Origin: Acidovorax sp. A1169
Lineage (GTDB): Bacteria; Pseudomonadota; Gammaproteobacteria; Burkholderiales; Burkholderiaceae_C
Length of the DNA stretch: 64,000 nt
Reading direction: 5' to 3'
NCBI RefSeq assembly: GCF_030704685.1
Contig: NZ_JAUZDX010000010.1
Location: 154,670 to 218,669, forward strand
In this document: positions 50,733-60,300 of the stretch, one piece after another
How the letters are laid out: every line of letters starts with the position of its first letter
Position numbering within the stretch: the stretch's first letter is position 1
Notes under the pieces: generated by a model
Database searches by the model: none
Told to the model about the DNA's origin: nothing
The model's input: only the letters and a program-made list of their open reading frames with translations
Translations under genes and position numbers: made by a program

Positions 50733-50758
50733 TTTTAGTCATTAGATAGTGACTAAAA
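50733..50758. promoter_or_regulatory. Inverted repeat next to luxI start
   Basis: TTTTAGTCA and TGACTAAAA form nine-base arms around an eight-base loop, between the luxI start and the lux-box-like site. It may be an operator for a second regulator or part of the 5' untranslated region. Confidence 0.4.
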
Positions 50759-50767
50759 GCGATTGGT

Positions 50768-50787
50768 AACTACCAAGATTGGTAGGT
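50768..50787. promoter_or_regulatory. lux-box-like operator
   Basis: A 20-bp dyad, AACTACCAAG/ATTGGTAGGT, eight of ten positions symmetric, has the length and position of LuxR-type boxes, in the divergent luxI/luxR gap. Binding is inferred. Confidence 0.6.
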
Positions 50788-50942
50788 AGGACTGGTCCGG
50801 GAGCAGTGCAAAAATCTAGTCGCCAAGACCGGCGATTGGCCTCAGAATGTTTTTGAACGTCACAGTTCGGCACCTTCTGGCAGCCTTCGGTTGGACTGCT
50901 ATGCGGTTGCCCGGTGATGGTCGGTTTTAGGTGGAGTCGCGT

Positions 50943-51656
50943 ATGTCAACCTGGCAAGAAGATCTGTTGAATGTGCTCGACCAAGCGTTGTCAGAGCACG
51001 AGGTTTTTCCTTTGATCGAAGCCGCTGCACGCGCTCTGGGATTCGACTACTGCGCTTACGGTCTGCGTGTGCCATCGCCCTTGTCCAATCCACAGACCAT
51101 ATTGCTCAACAACTACCCTGCCGAGTGGCAGGCGCGCTACGAGCAGCAGGGCTATGTCCAGATCGACCCGTCGGTGCACCATGGCTGTCGCAAGAACACG
51201 CCACTGTTGTGGACGGATGCCGTGTTTGCGCAGACCCCAGATTTCTGGGAGGACGCGCGGGCATTCGGCTTGCGCTATGGCTGGGCCAAGGCATGCATTG
51301 ATGGCGGCGGGGTTCGTGGAATGCTGACACTTGCCAGGTCAGGCGAGCCTTTGACCGCCAGAGAAATTGAACACAGTGAGATGAAGATGCGGTGGTTGGC
51401 GCACATATCGCATGTGGTGCTGTCGCGGATTTTTACGACACGGCAGGCAGAAAAGATGGACTCCAATTTGACTTCGCGAGAGATCGAAGTTCTAAAATGG
51501 ACTGCCGACGGGAAAACCTCCGCCGATATTTCGTCTCTTTTGGACGTATCGGAAAATACGGTGAATTTCCATGTGAAAAATGCAGTGTTCAAACTGCGAG
51601 CCAACAACAAGACAGCGGCCACGGTGCGTGCCGCCATGTTGGGTTTGCTGGGGTGA
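50943..51656 (+). CDS. LuxR-family AHL-responsive regulator
   Basis: Start at MSTWQEDLLN (237 residues); a GTG four codons earlier is less likely. The autoinducer-binding domain carries the conserved Trp, Tyr, Asp-Pro and Trp residues (Glu-Trp-Gln-Ala-Arg-Tyr, Ile-Asp-Pro-Ser-Val, Leu-Leu-Trp), and the C-terminal GerE HTH has Leu-Thr-Ser-Arg-Glu-Ile-Glu-Val-Leu and Ser-Glu-Asn-Thr-Val-Asn-Phe-His. Expected to bind the AHL made by the neighbouring synthase and act at the lux-box-like site. Confidence 0.93.
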   Translation: MSTWQEDLLNVLDQALSEHEVFPLIEAAARALGFDYCAYGLRVPSPLSNPQTILLNNYPAEWQARYEQQGYVQIDPSVHHGCRKNTPLLWTDAVFAQTPDFWEDARAFGLRYGWAKACIDGGGVRGMLTLARSGEPLTAREIEHSEMKMRWLAHISHVVLSRIFTTRQAEKMDSNLTSREIEVLKWTADGKTSADISSLLDVSENTVNFHVKNAVFKLRANNKTAATVRAAMLGLLG

Positions 51657-51744
51657 TGCCATTGCTCGCCTTCGGTGGCGCTGTTTTTCAGGCAGTTTGA
51701 ATGGCTGCTGCCTGCGAAGTCCATGAGATCCATGAATCCCGGGG

Positions 51745-52167
51745 ATGCAGATGATGCCGCCTTACTGTGATGGGCTATTGCGTTTGTCGATCGACGAACT
51801 GCTTTCGCTGCCTATCCACCACCTTGTATCGGGGGTGGACACCGAATTTTCAGGGTCGGCCCCCCCGGCCATCCGAGAGTGTGGCCGCGAGACGGTGATC
51901 AGCGGCTACACCGAGTGGGTCAGCTTGTCGTCGCCAGTGGTATCGATCGGTTGGGACTGGCAGTTGCAGCTGTTGTTCGCCCATACTCCGTTTCGGTGGG
52001 TTCGGTTTGGGCTGCCTCGGACCAATGTCATGCTGGTGAACGCGGCGGGATGGGACTCTCCCTGGACCAAGAACCTGGAGCTGCTCTCCACGGTCGTGGA
52101 CGCGCTGCCGTGGGAAAGCAGCCTGGTGCGGGCTGTCGGCTTGCAGGCGGGCAAAAGTGTCTGGTAG
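51745..52167 (+). CDS. RsaM-like (DUF4902-type) quorum-sensing modulator
   Basis: A 140-residue protein with Gly-Tyr-Thr-Glu-Trp-Val, Val-Ser-Ile-Gly-Trp-Asp-Trp and Leu-Leu-Ser-Leu-Pro, which I associate with the RsaM/DUF4902 family. RsaM proteins in Burkholderia and Pseudomonas are encoded beside luxI/luxR genes and dampen AHL production. Position 88 bp after luxR supports the call. Family assignment is from memory of the pattern, not a search. Confidence 0.65.
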   Translation: MQMMPPYCDGLLRLSIDELLSLPIHHLVSGVDTEFSGSAPPAIRECGRETVISGYTEWVSLSSPVVSIGWDWQLQLLFAHTPFRWVRFGLPRTNVMLVNAAGWDSPWTKNLELLSTVVDALPWESSLVRAVGLQAGKSVW

Positions 52168-52324
52168 CAGGGCGCAGGCTGCACAGTGGGCTGCATACGG
52201 GCTGCAGACTGTTAGAAGGGCGGGTTGATTCCACGGCCGAAAATACGGCGAAGACCCCTTTGCACCATCACGGTAGAACCGACTCTTTACCCCTTGTCCC
52301 CCGGAACTGGGACAATATGGGGAT

Positions 52325-53716
52325 ATGAGCGAAGTACTGTCCCCCACGAAAACACCCAAAGTCGGCTTTGTGAGCCTTGGCTGCCCCAAGGCCCTCACGG
52401 ATTCCGAACTGATCCTGACGCAGTTGAGCGCCGAGGGTTACGAGACCTCCAAGACCTTCCACGGGGCTGACCTGGTCATCGTCAACACCTGCGGCTTCAT
52501 CGACGATGCCGTCAAGGAAAGCCTGGATACGATTGGCGAGGCGCTGGCCGAGAATGGTCGGGTCATCGTCACCGGCTGCCTGGGCGCGCGCGAAGGCGCG
52601 GACGGGGGCAACATGGTGCGCCAGATGCACCCCAGCGTGCTGGCCGTCACCGGCCCGCATGCCACGCAGGAGGTGATGGACGCCGTTCACCTGAACCTGC
52701 CCAAGCCGCACGACCCCTTCATCGACCTGGTGCCGGGCAACTTCGGCATTGCGGGCATCAAGCTCACGCCCAAGCACTACGCCTACCTCAAGATCAGCGA
52801 GGGCTGCAACCACCGCTGCACCTTCTGCATCATCCCTTCGATGCGCGGCGACCTGGTGTCGCGGCCCATCGGCGACGTGCTGAGCGAGGCCAAGGCCTTG
52901 TTCGCAGGCGGCGTGAAGGAGCTGCTGGTGATCAGCCAGGACACCTCTGCCTACGGCGTGGACGTGAAGTACCGCACCGGCTTCTGGGACGGCAAGCCCG
53001 TCAAGACGCGCATGCTCGAACTGGTGCAGGCCCTGGGCGAGATTGCCGAGCCCTACGGCGCCTGGGTGCGCCTGCACTACGTGTACCCCTACCCGAGCGT
53101 GGACGACGTGCTGCCGCTGATGGCCACGGGCCGCGTACTGCCCTACCTGGACGTGCCCCTGCAGCACAGCCACCCCGACGTTTTGAAGCGCATGAAGCGC
53201 CCGGCCAGCGGCGAGCGCAATCTGGAGCGCATCCAGCGCTGGCGCGAGGTCTGCCCCGAGCTGGTCATCCGCAGCACCTTCATCGCCGGCTTCCCTGGCG
53301 AGACGGAAGAAGAGTTTGCGCACCTGCTGGACTTCGTGCGCGAGGCGCAGATCGACCGTGCCGGCTGCTTTGCCTACAGCGACGTGAACGGCGCGGCCGC
53401 CAACGAGCTGCCCGGCATGCTGCCCATGGAAGTGCGCGAGGAGCGCCGCGCCCGCTTCATGGCCGTGGCAGAAGAGGTTTCCATCGCCCGCCTGCAGCGC
53501 CGCGTGGGCGCCACCATGCAGGTGCTGGTCGATTCCGCCCCGGGCCTGGGCCGCAAGGGCGGCGTGGGCCGCACCTATGCCGACGCACCCGAGATCGACG
53601 GCACCGTGCAGCTACTGCCGCCCGAGAAGATCAGCAAGACCATGAAGGTGGGCGAGTTCACACGCGCCCGCATCGTGGGCGTGCGTGGGCACGACCTGAT
53701 CGCCCAGCCGATCTGA
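52325..53716 (+). CDS. rimO: Ribosomal protein S12 methylthiotransferase RimO
   Basis: A 463-residue protein with the three expected parts: UPF0004 domain (about 12-130; Cys in Gly-Cys-Pro-Lys, Asn-Thr-Cys-Gly-Phe, Thr-Gly-Cys-Leu), radical SAM domain with Cys161-x3-Cys165-x2-Cys168, and a C-terminal TRAM-like domain. It adds a methylthio group to an Asp of S12 (RpsL). Length and motifs are intact. The region left of it is an island whose other edge carries a truncated copy of this gene. Confidence 0.97.
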   Translation: MSEVLSPTKTPKVGFVSLGCPKALTDSELILTQLSAEGYETSKTFHGADLVIVNTCGFIDDAVKESLDTIGEALAENGRVIVTGCLGAREGADGGNMVRQMHPSVLAVTGPHATQEVMDAVHLNLPKPHDPFIDLVPGNFGIAGIKLTPKHYAYLKISEGCNHRCTFCIIPSMRGDLVSRPIGDVLSEAKALFAGGVKELLVISQDTSAYGVDVKYRTGFWDGKPVKTRMLELVQALGEIAEPYGAWVRLHYVYPYPSVDDVLPLMATGRVLPYLDVPLQHSHPDVLKRMKRPASGERNLERIQRWREVCPELVIRSTFIAGFPGETEEEFAHLLDFVREAQIDRAGCFAYSDVNGAAANELPGMLPMEVREERRARFMAVAEEVSIARLQRRVGATMQVLVDSAPGLGRKGGVGRTYADAPEIDGTVQLLPPEKISKTMKVGEFTRARIVGVRGHDLIAQPI

Positions 53717-53723
53717 TCCGCCC

Positions 53724-54161
53724 ATGCGGGCACTGCGCGCGTACCTGGTCGTGGCGGCTGCCTTGCTGCTGAGCGGGGCAGGGCATGCCGCCTGCTCCGA
53801 AGTCTGGTCGGGACGCTCCAGTACCCACGAAGTCACCGTCTCCGATGGGGATTGTGAATACGGCAAGCTGATGATCGGGGTGAACAGCCTGCGGCCCGCG
53901 AAGCTGCCGCACGGTGGGGCCCAGGCCGCGCCGCCGGGCATGCTTGCCTTCGACAGCCAGTGCCAGTTGGCGCCAGACCTTGTCTCCGGCTTTGCCTGCC
54001 GCGCCGATGGCAGCACGGTGCTGGCCGGCGCCACGTACCGCCGGGTGCCTGGCCGCAAAAAGGTCTGTGATGACCCCCGCTGGCCCGTATACCAGTGCGT
54101 CAAGGGCTGCAGTCAGCCGGGCTCGCCGCGGGTGTTCAGGATCGAGCCCTACGAGTGCTGA
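53724..54161 (+). CDS. Exported Cys-rich protein, unknown function
   Basis: A 145-residue protein 7 bp after rimO. Sec signal about 1-23 (Gly-His-Ala-Ala), then eight cysteines spread through the mature part (including Cys-Val-Lys-Gly-Cys and a C-terminal Cys), suggesting a disulfide-rich periplasmic fold. Not recognised. Close spacing suggests co-transcription with rimO. Confidence 0.65.
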   Translation: MRALRAYLVVAAALLLSGAGHAACSEVWSGRSSTHEVTVSDGDCEYGKLMIGVNSLRPAKLPHGGAQAAPPGMLAFDSQCQLAPDLVSGFACRADGSTVLAGATYRRVPGRKKVCDDPRWPVYQCVKGCSQPGSPRVFRIEPYEC

Positions 54162-54193
54162 GGCGCTGGGGCCCTGGGCTATCTTCTTCGTCC

Positions 54194-54595
54194 ATGGTAA
54201 TACCTATGCTGCGTACCTTGATCGTTCTCTGGTTCAGCCTTGCTGCAGGCATCTCGCTTGCGGCGCCTGCGTCCGCGCCGGTGCGTGGCGAGATTGATGC
54301 CTTGCTGGCAGCGCTCCAGGCCTCCAACTGCGAGTTCCAGCGCAACGGCTCATGGCACGGCGCCGCGGAGGCCAGGACCCACCTGCTGCGCAAGCTGGAA
54401 TACATCGAAAAGCGAAGCACGCTGCCCAGCGCAGAAAAATTCATCGAGCTGGCCGCCTCGTCGAGCAGCGCCTCGGGCCGGGCCTACGAGGTCCGTTGCA
54501 ACGGTGCGGTTCAGCCCAGCGCCCAGTGGTTTGGCAAGCAGCTGCAAAAGATCCGTGCCCCCGGTGGCCCGGGCGCCCCATCCCCCACCAAGTGA
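54194..54595 (+). CDS. DUF5329-type exported protein
   Basis: Start at MVIPMLRTLI (133 residues; Met at codon 5 is also possible). A Sec signal to about Ala-Ala-Pro is followed by Ile-Asp-Ala-Leu-Leu-Ala-Ala-Leu-Gln-Ala-Ser-Asn-Cys, Arg-Asn-Gly-Ser-Trp-His and Leu-Arg-Lys-Leu-Glu-Tyr, the DUF5329 pattern. Two cysteines could pair. Function unknown; periplasmic. Confidence 0.72.
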   Translation: MVIPMLRTLIVLWFSLAAGISLAAPASAPVRGEIDALLAALQASNCEFQRNGSWHGAAEARTHLLRKLEYIEKRSTLPSAEKFIELAASSSSASGRAYEVRCNGAVQPSAQWFGKQLQKIRAPGGPGAPSPTK

Positions 54596-54814
54596 GCGCT
54601 ACCCGGGCGCGCCTGGCCGCAGGGCCGCTGGCTACATAAATCTTTACACATTTACGCGCTGCCGCCGGGCGCGCAGTGCCTGCGAACCCGCGCGGTTCAA
54701 GGCACACTGCGGGCATAAAAAGGCAAGATGCCACCAGGCTTGCGGCGCCGCGCCGCAAGGGCCGGGTTCCCCTTGCCTTGCAAAACACAACACAACAAAG
54801 CCGACCCGCTGCCC

Positions 54815-56746
54815 ATGCGCCTGTTCAGCAACGCATTGCGCGTCTCGATGCTTGAGGCGCGATTGTTTCGCAGCTTTCCCAAGCTGCGCTGGTCGCTGCT
54901 GGGCGTGGTGGTGATACCGGCGTTCTACGCCTTCATCTACCTCGAATCGGTGTGGGACCCCATCAGCCACACCGGCAACCTGCCGGCCGCCATCGTCAAC
55001 CTGGACCGCGGTGCCATGGCCAACGGCCAGGCGGTGAACCTGGGCATGGACCTGGCGCAGACCTTGAAGGACAAGCAGCAGTTCGGCTTCTACGAAGAGG
55101 GCGACCCCGATGCGGCGCGGCGCGCCGTGCGCCAGGGCAAGAGTTTGTTTGCGCTGGTCATCCCGGCCGATTTCAGCGCCGGGGCCATGGCGGCTGGCTC
55201 GCCGGGGGCGGGCAAGCTGGTGGTGTTTGCCTCCGAGGGCAACAACTACGCGGGCGCCGGCTTTGCCAAGCGTTTTGCCGAAGAGCTGGGCCACCAGGTC
55301 AACGAGTCGCTCAACGAAAAGCGCTGGGAGGTGGTGCTGGGCGCCAGCTCTTCGGCGGCCGACAGCCTGCAGCGGCTGCACGAGGGCGTGGCCCGCCTGC
55401 GCGAAGGGGCGGCGGCGCTGCACAGTGGCACGGGCAAGGCCGAGGGCGGCTCGGCCCAGTTGGCCAAGGGCGCAACCGACCTCTCCACCGGCGTGGCGCA
55501 ACTGGGCGATGGCATGAAGCAGCTGGGCGCGGGGGCCCGCACGCTCGACGCGAAGAAGCCCGAGCCTGCCGACCTGCAGACCCTCAAGACCGGTGCCGCG
55601 CAACTGGCCAGCGGGCATGGAGAGTTCAAGCAGGCCCTGCCGCAGCTGGAAGACGGTGCGCAGCGCCTGGCCGATGGGGCAGGGCAGTTGCGCGACGAGT
55701 CCAAGTCCATCCTCTTCGTGGGCGACAAGGTCTCGGGCGCCGCCGCTCAGTTGGCCGATGGCGCCACCCAATTGCGTGGCGGCCTGCAGCAGGCCGGCCA
55801 GGGCGAGGCCAAGCTGGCCGAGGGCGCGCAGGCCCTGTCGCAAGGCGTGGCCCAGATGGCGGACGGCTTTGCCGACTATTCGGCCGGCGCATCGACACTG
55901 GCTGCCAAGGTGCCGGCCGACGCCAAGGTGGATCAGTTGGTGGACGGCAGCAAGGCGCTGGCGGGCGCCGCCAGCGAGCTGCGCACGGGCTTGCTGAAGG
56001 TGAAGGATGGCTCTTCGCAACTGGTGCTGGGGCTCGACACGCTGGAGGCCGCGTTGCCCACCGGCAGCCCCGGCATGGAGGGCACGGCCAGCGGCCTGGC
56101 GATCTCGGTCCAGCCGCAGATCGAGATCGACGCGCCGGTCAAGAACAACGGCATGGGCCTGGCGCCCAACTTCATTCCCATCGCGCTGTGGCTGGGCGCG
56201 GTGATGACGGCCTTCATCTTCCACCTGCGCCGCCTGCCCGACGAGGCCGCAGGCTACTCGCGCGTGTCGCTGCTGCTGGGCAAGCTCGGCGTGCTGTGGA
56301 GCGTGAACCTGCTGCAGGCCGCCTGCGTGCTGCTCATGGTGTGGCTGGTGCTGGGCCTGCAGGCCGTGAACATGGCGGGCCTGGCGCTGTCGATGGTGGT
56401 CACCTCGCTGACCTTCATGCTCGTCATCCTGGCGCTGGTGCGCGGCTTCGGCGACGTGGGCAAGGCCATTGCGCTGATCCTCATGGTGCTGCAGCTGTCG
56501 TCTGCCGGCGGCGTGCTGCCGGTGGAGCTGACCAGCGCCTTCTACCGCGACATCAGCCCCTGGCTGCCCTTCACCTGGTCCATCAAGGCCGTGCGCGCCA
56601 GCGCCTTCGGGGCCCTGGGCGGCGACTGGGGCATGGCGCTGGCCGTGCTGGGGCTGTTTGCGGCCGGGGCCTTCGTGTTCTCGCTGCTGGTGGGGCAGTG
56701 GAAGTTTGTGCCGCCCGAGGAGCACCGGCCCGCGATGGACATCTGA
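54815..56746 (+). CDS. YhgE/Pip-family membrane protein
   Basis: Start at MRLFSNALRV (643 residues). One helix near the N-terminus (about 27-45), a long periplasmic domain with repeated Leu-Ala-x-Gly-Ala-x-x-Leu heptads (about 190-420), then five to six membrane helices at the C-terminus: the YhgE/Pip architecture. Related proteins are phage receptors in Gram-positives and ABC-2-type export permeases. The repeats read as two long antiparallel helices. Role here unknown; perhaps export. Confidence 0.85.
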   Translation: MRLFSNALRVSMLEARLFRSFPKLRWSLLGVVVIPAFYAFIYLESVWDPISHTGNLPAAIVNLDRGAMANGQAVNLGMDLAQTLKDKQQFGFYEEGDPDAARRAVRQGKSLFALVIPADFSAGAMAAGSPGAGKLVVFASEGNNYAGAGFAKRFAEELGHQVNESLNEKRWEVVLGASSSAADSLQRLHEGVARLREGAAALHSGTGKAEGGSAQLAKGATDLSTGVAQLGDGMKQLGAGARTLDAKKPEPADLQTLKTGAAQLASGHGEFKQALPQLEDGAQRLADGAGQLRDESKSILFVGDKVSGAAAQLADGATQLRGGLQQAGQGEAKLAEGAQALSQGVAQMADGFADYSAGASTLAAKVPADAKVDQLVDGSKALAGAASELRTGLLKVKDGSSQLVLGLDTLEAALPTGSPGMEGTASGLAISVQPQIEIDAPVKNNGMGLAPNFIPIALWLGAVMTAFIFHLRRLPDEAAGYSRVSLLLGKLGVLWSVNLLQAACVLLMVWLVLGLQAVNMAGLALSMVVTSLTFMLVILALVRGFGDVGKAIALILMVLQLSSAGGVLPVELTSAFYRDISPWLPFTWSIKAVRASAFGALGGDWGMALAVLGLFAAGAFVFSLLVGQWKFVPPEEHRPAMDI

Positions 56747-56847
56747 TCGCCCCACCGCCGGCCGGGCAGGGTGGGGTGACAGAAGGGCGGTGAAGCCCTG
56801 GGGGCTGGTGGTAGATTCGTCCAGCCCTTCCTCCCCTTGCTGCGCCC

Positions 56848-57339
56848 ATGTCCGCCCTTCTGTTTTTGCTGGTCGTCCTGTTCTGGGGAGCGGTTGCGTC
56901 GGCGTTGGTGTTCAAGCTGGTCAGGCTCATCCCCGTGGCCATCGGGTGGCGGGTGGCGCTGTGGCTCGTGGCCACGCCCCTGCTGTTCGTGGCCCCCATG
57001 GTCGACGAGATCGCCGGGGCCCGGCAGCTCGAAGCGCTGTGCCGGCCGGAGAATGCGGTCCAGGTCCACTTCAAGGTGGGCCACCCGCGCGATCTGCGTG
57101 AAGTGCACAAAGGGCACGGCACGGTGCAGGGCCGGCTGGTTCCCATCAGTGTGAAGCAGGTGGACTACCTGGACCGCAAGACGGGCACCCTGGCCGCGAC
57201 GATCAAGGTCTACAGCACCGAGGGCGGCTGGTTCTCGCGCAAGATCCTGCACGGCTGGGGCCCCTGGTTCGGGCGCGCGCAATGCAGCCCGCACCCGGGC
57301 CAGGTGCGCCAGTGGCTCACCCTGGCGGGCACCATCTGA
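56848..57339 (+). CDS. Membrane protein, unknown function
   Basis: A 163-residue protein with two N-terminal membrane helices (about 3-22 and 30-52) and a soluble C-terminal part with Arg-Pro-Glu-Asn-Ala-Val-Gln-Val-His-Phe and Gly-Gly-Trp-Phe-Ser-Arg-Lys. No family recognised. Convergent with the large exported-protein gene, 3 bp apart. Confidence 0.65.
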   Translation: MSALLFLLVVLFWGAVASALVFKLVRLIPVAIGWRVALWLVATPLLFVAPMVDEIAGARQLEALCRPENAVQVHFKVGHPRDLREVHKGHGTVQGRLVPISVKQVDYLDRKTGTLAATIKVYSTEGGWFSRKILHGWGPWFGRAQCSPHPGQVRQWLTLAGTI

Positions 57340-57342
57340 AGC

Positions 57343-60300
57343 TCAGGCGAACTCGATCCCCTTGGCCGTCAGGCCCACCAGATCAATCCGCACGGCATTC
57401 ATCTCCAGATTCGCCGCCATCACCGTCAGCTCACTGCCCGACACCCCACCCGCCATCAGGTCCAGCAGCGGCTTGAGCTCGGCCTGCGTGCCCGCCCGGC
57501 CCACCACATTGGTCCACAGCGTCTGCGCAATCTGCGTGGGCGTATTCACCCCCAGAAGTTGCAGCCCCAGCCCCGCGATGGTCTGGCTGGTGGCCCCCGC
57601 ATCCAGCAGCCGGATCACCTCGCCGACGACTCCCTTGTTGGTGAGCAGGGCCGGCCCCCCCAGGGCACCGAGCAGCTTGGCCGCTTCACCCGCATGGCCG
57701 TTCAGGTCCAGCGCCAGCCTGGTGTCATTGAACGTGACCCGCTCCACCCGCGTCACATCCAGCATCGCCCCATCGGTCAGGCGCTGCAAGGTGAAAGTGC
57801 CATTGTTCTGGGACTGCACATAGGTCTGGCCCAGGGTGGCCGGGATGACCACGGTGTCGATGCCTGCACCCCCATCCACATACCGCGCCAGGCCCAGTGT
57901 GGGGGTGATGGTGTTGTTGCCCGCATCACCGGTCACGGTCACATCCCGAACCGCATCCACGCGCACCGCTCCCGCCATGCCTTCCAGCAGTTGGGCGGGC
58001 GTCCTGCCCGCACTCTGCTCGGGGAAGACCTGCGCGAACAGCGTGGCCACTTCCAGCGCCGTCTTGCCCGTCAGCGTCTGGATGATCGCTCCCTCGCCCT
58101 GGTTCAGATCGCGGCCCAGCCACTTCTGGAACAGGTAGGCCCCGGCTTCTTCGGCTGCGCTGTGCGCCACCGTCAGGCTCGGCCCCGTCGCAAACCGCAC
58201 CTGCTCGACATCCACCAGCCAGTCGGAGACACCGGTGGCGGTGTGCGTGAGCTTGATGCCTGCGCCTTCCAGGGTAACGGTGTAGTCGGTGCGCGCCCCC
58301 TCCTGCACAGCCACGTCAAAGCCCGTGCCCCCGTTCAGGCGGTCACTGCCGGTTCCACCCGAGAGCAGGTCATTGCCCGCGCCGCCGAAGACAATGTCGT
58401 CACCGGCATCGCCATAGACCTGGTCATCGCCGCCTTCGCTGCCCACGACATCGTTGCCGCCGCCGCCACGGATGATGTCGTCATCGGGGCCGAGCACGAT
58501 CCACTGGGCCGATCCATCGCCGCTGGCGATGTTCTGGCCCGTGCCGCCGATGACCCTGACGGCTCCGATGATGAGCGCGAACTCCACCTTGTCCAGCTGG
58601 ACCACGGAGCCCGGCGGCAGGCTGCGCGCGTCAATCACCAGGGCTTCCTGTCGGTCAGGGTGCGCGGTGCTGCCCTCGCCCCTGCCGTCGGCACCGGTAA
58701 TGGCGATGGGCTGGCCGGGTGCGATGCCCGGGGTGGTCGCCAGGGTGATGGTGCGCACGACTACCTGGCCCGCACTGGGAACGGTGGCCAGGTAGTTGTC
58801 GATGGCGTCCACGGGCCCGCCCGCTCCAGCGGCCCCTGCGGCGGTGACGAGCTGCAGGCGCAGCGCCGCCGGGCTGGTGGCCGGCTCGGAGCCTTGCGAT
58901 GTGGCGCCAACCCCCGTAGGCAAGCCTATCTGCAGCAGGGTCTCACCATTGCTGGTGGCCAGCGGTATGTCGGCCAACTGCGGGTTGGGCGTGCCTGCAT
59001 TCTCGGGCCGGCCGCTGCTGACCGGTGCGATGCTCTGCGTGGTCGTGGTCGAGCCATCCGCGTTCTGCACGGTGCTGGTCTGTACGGGGGTTCCGTCCAC
59101 CACGGTCGGTGCTGGCGCAGGTGGTGGCGCAGGTGGCGCGGGGTCTGGGTCGGGCGCAGGGGCCGGGGCGGCTACCGTGGTGAAGTTCAGGCCTTCGGCA
59201 TCGGAGATGCCGGCAAAGGCGTTGCCTGCGCCGTCCCGGAATGCCAGGCCGCCCACCTGCAGGTAGTAGCCGGTGCCGTAGGCCAGGTCGGCATGGGGAT
59301 TGATGGTGACCGCAGCGCCGGTGATGCTCAGGCTGCCGTTCAGGCTGCCCTCGCCAGAGGCGACATCGAACTGCTCGATCAGTGTGCCGGCGCCGTTCTT
59401 GAGCTGCACGAAGCCTTCTCCTGCCACCACGTTTTCGGAGAAGCTCAGCATGAGGTTGGCGGTGGTGCTGACGCCGGTGGCATTGTCCAGCGGCGTGCTG
59501 GAGGACAGCACCGGTGCCACGCCGTCTATGGCCAGGCCCTTGTTGTTGCCCAGCGAGTTGGCCGCACCGGGGGCGGGCAGTGTCAGCGTGCTGGCGTTGC
59601 CCGCCGCATCCTTGATGGTGCCGCCATTCAGTGCCAGCGCCGCCGTGCCCAGGTAGTCCAGGTCTGCTGTGGTGTCCCCCGCCTGCACGGTGTAGGTGAA
59701 GGTCAGGGCACTGGTGCCGCTGCCGCTGGCGTATTTCACGGCACGGTCGGTGGTGCCGGTTTCCAGCGTGAGCTGGGGCGCGCCCGTGACGGTGACGGCT
59801 TCGCTGAAGTTGACCTGCAAACTGACGGTGTCGCCCACCTTGTAGGTGCCGTTGAGGTTGCTGGAGTTGACCGACGCGACGGTCGGCGCGGTGGTGTCTA
59901 TCGCGATGGCCTTGTTGTTGCCCAGCGAGTTGGCGGCGCCTGGCGTCGCCAGCGTAAGCGTGCCGGCGTTGCCCGCTGCGTCCTTGATGGTGCCGCCGTT
60001 CAAGGCCAATGCCGTCGTGCCCAGGTAGTCCAGGTCTGCCGTGGTGTCGCCGTCCTGCACGGTGTAGGTGAAGGTCAGTGCACTGGTGCCGCTGCCGCTG
60101 GCGTAGTTCACCACCTGGTCGGTGGCGCCGGTTTCCAGCGTGAGCTGGGGCGTGCCCGTGACGGTGACGGCTTCGCTGAAGTTGACCTGCAGGCTGACGG
60201 TGTCGCCCACCTTGTAGGTGCCGTTGGCGGTGCTGGAGTTGACGCTGGTGACCTGGGGGGACACGCCGTCGATCACGATGGCTTTGTTGTTACCGAGCGA

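Noticed and set aside
54644..56755. A 703-residue minus-strand frame
   Set aside because: Antisense to the YhgE/Pip gene; Gln/His/Arg-rich composition without domains.
56751..56793. CCCCACC/GGTGGGG hairpin after the YhgE/Pip gene as a terminator
   Set aside because: The stem is good but there is no T run on either strand.
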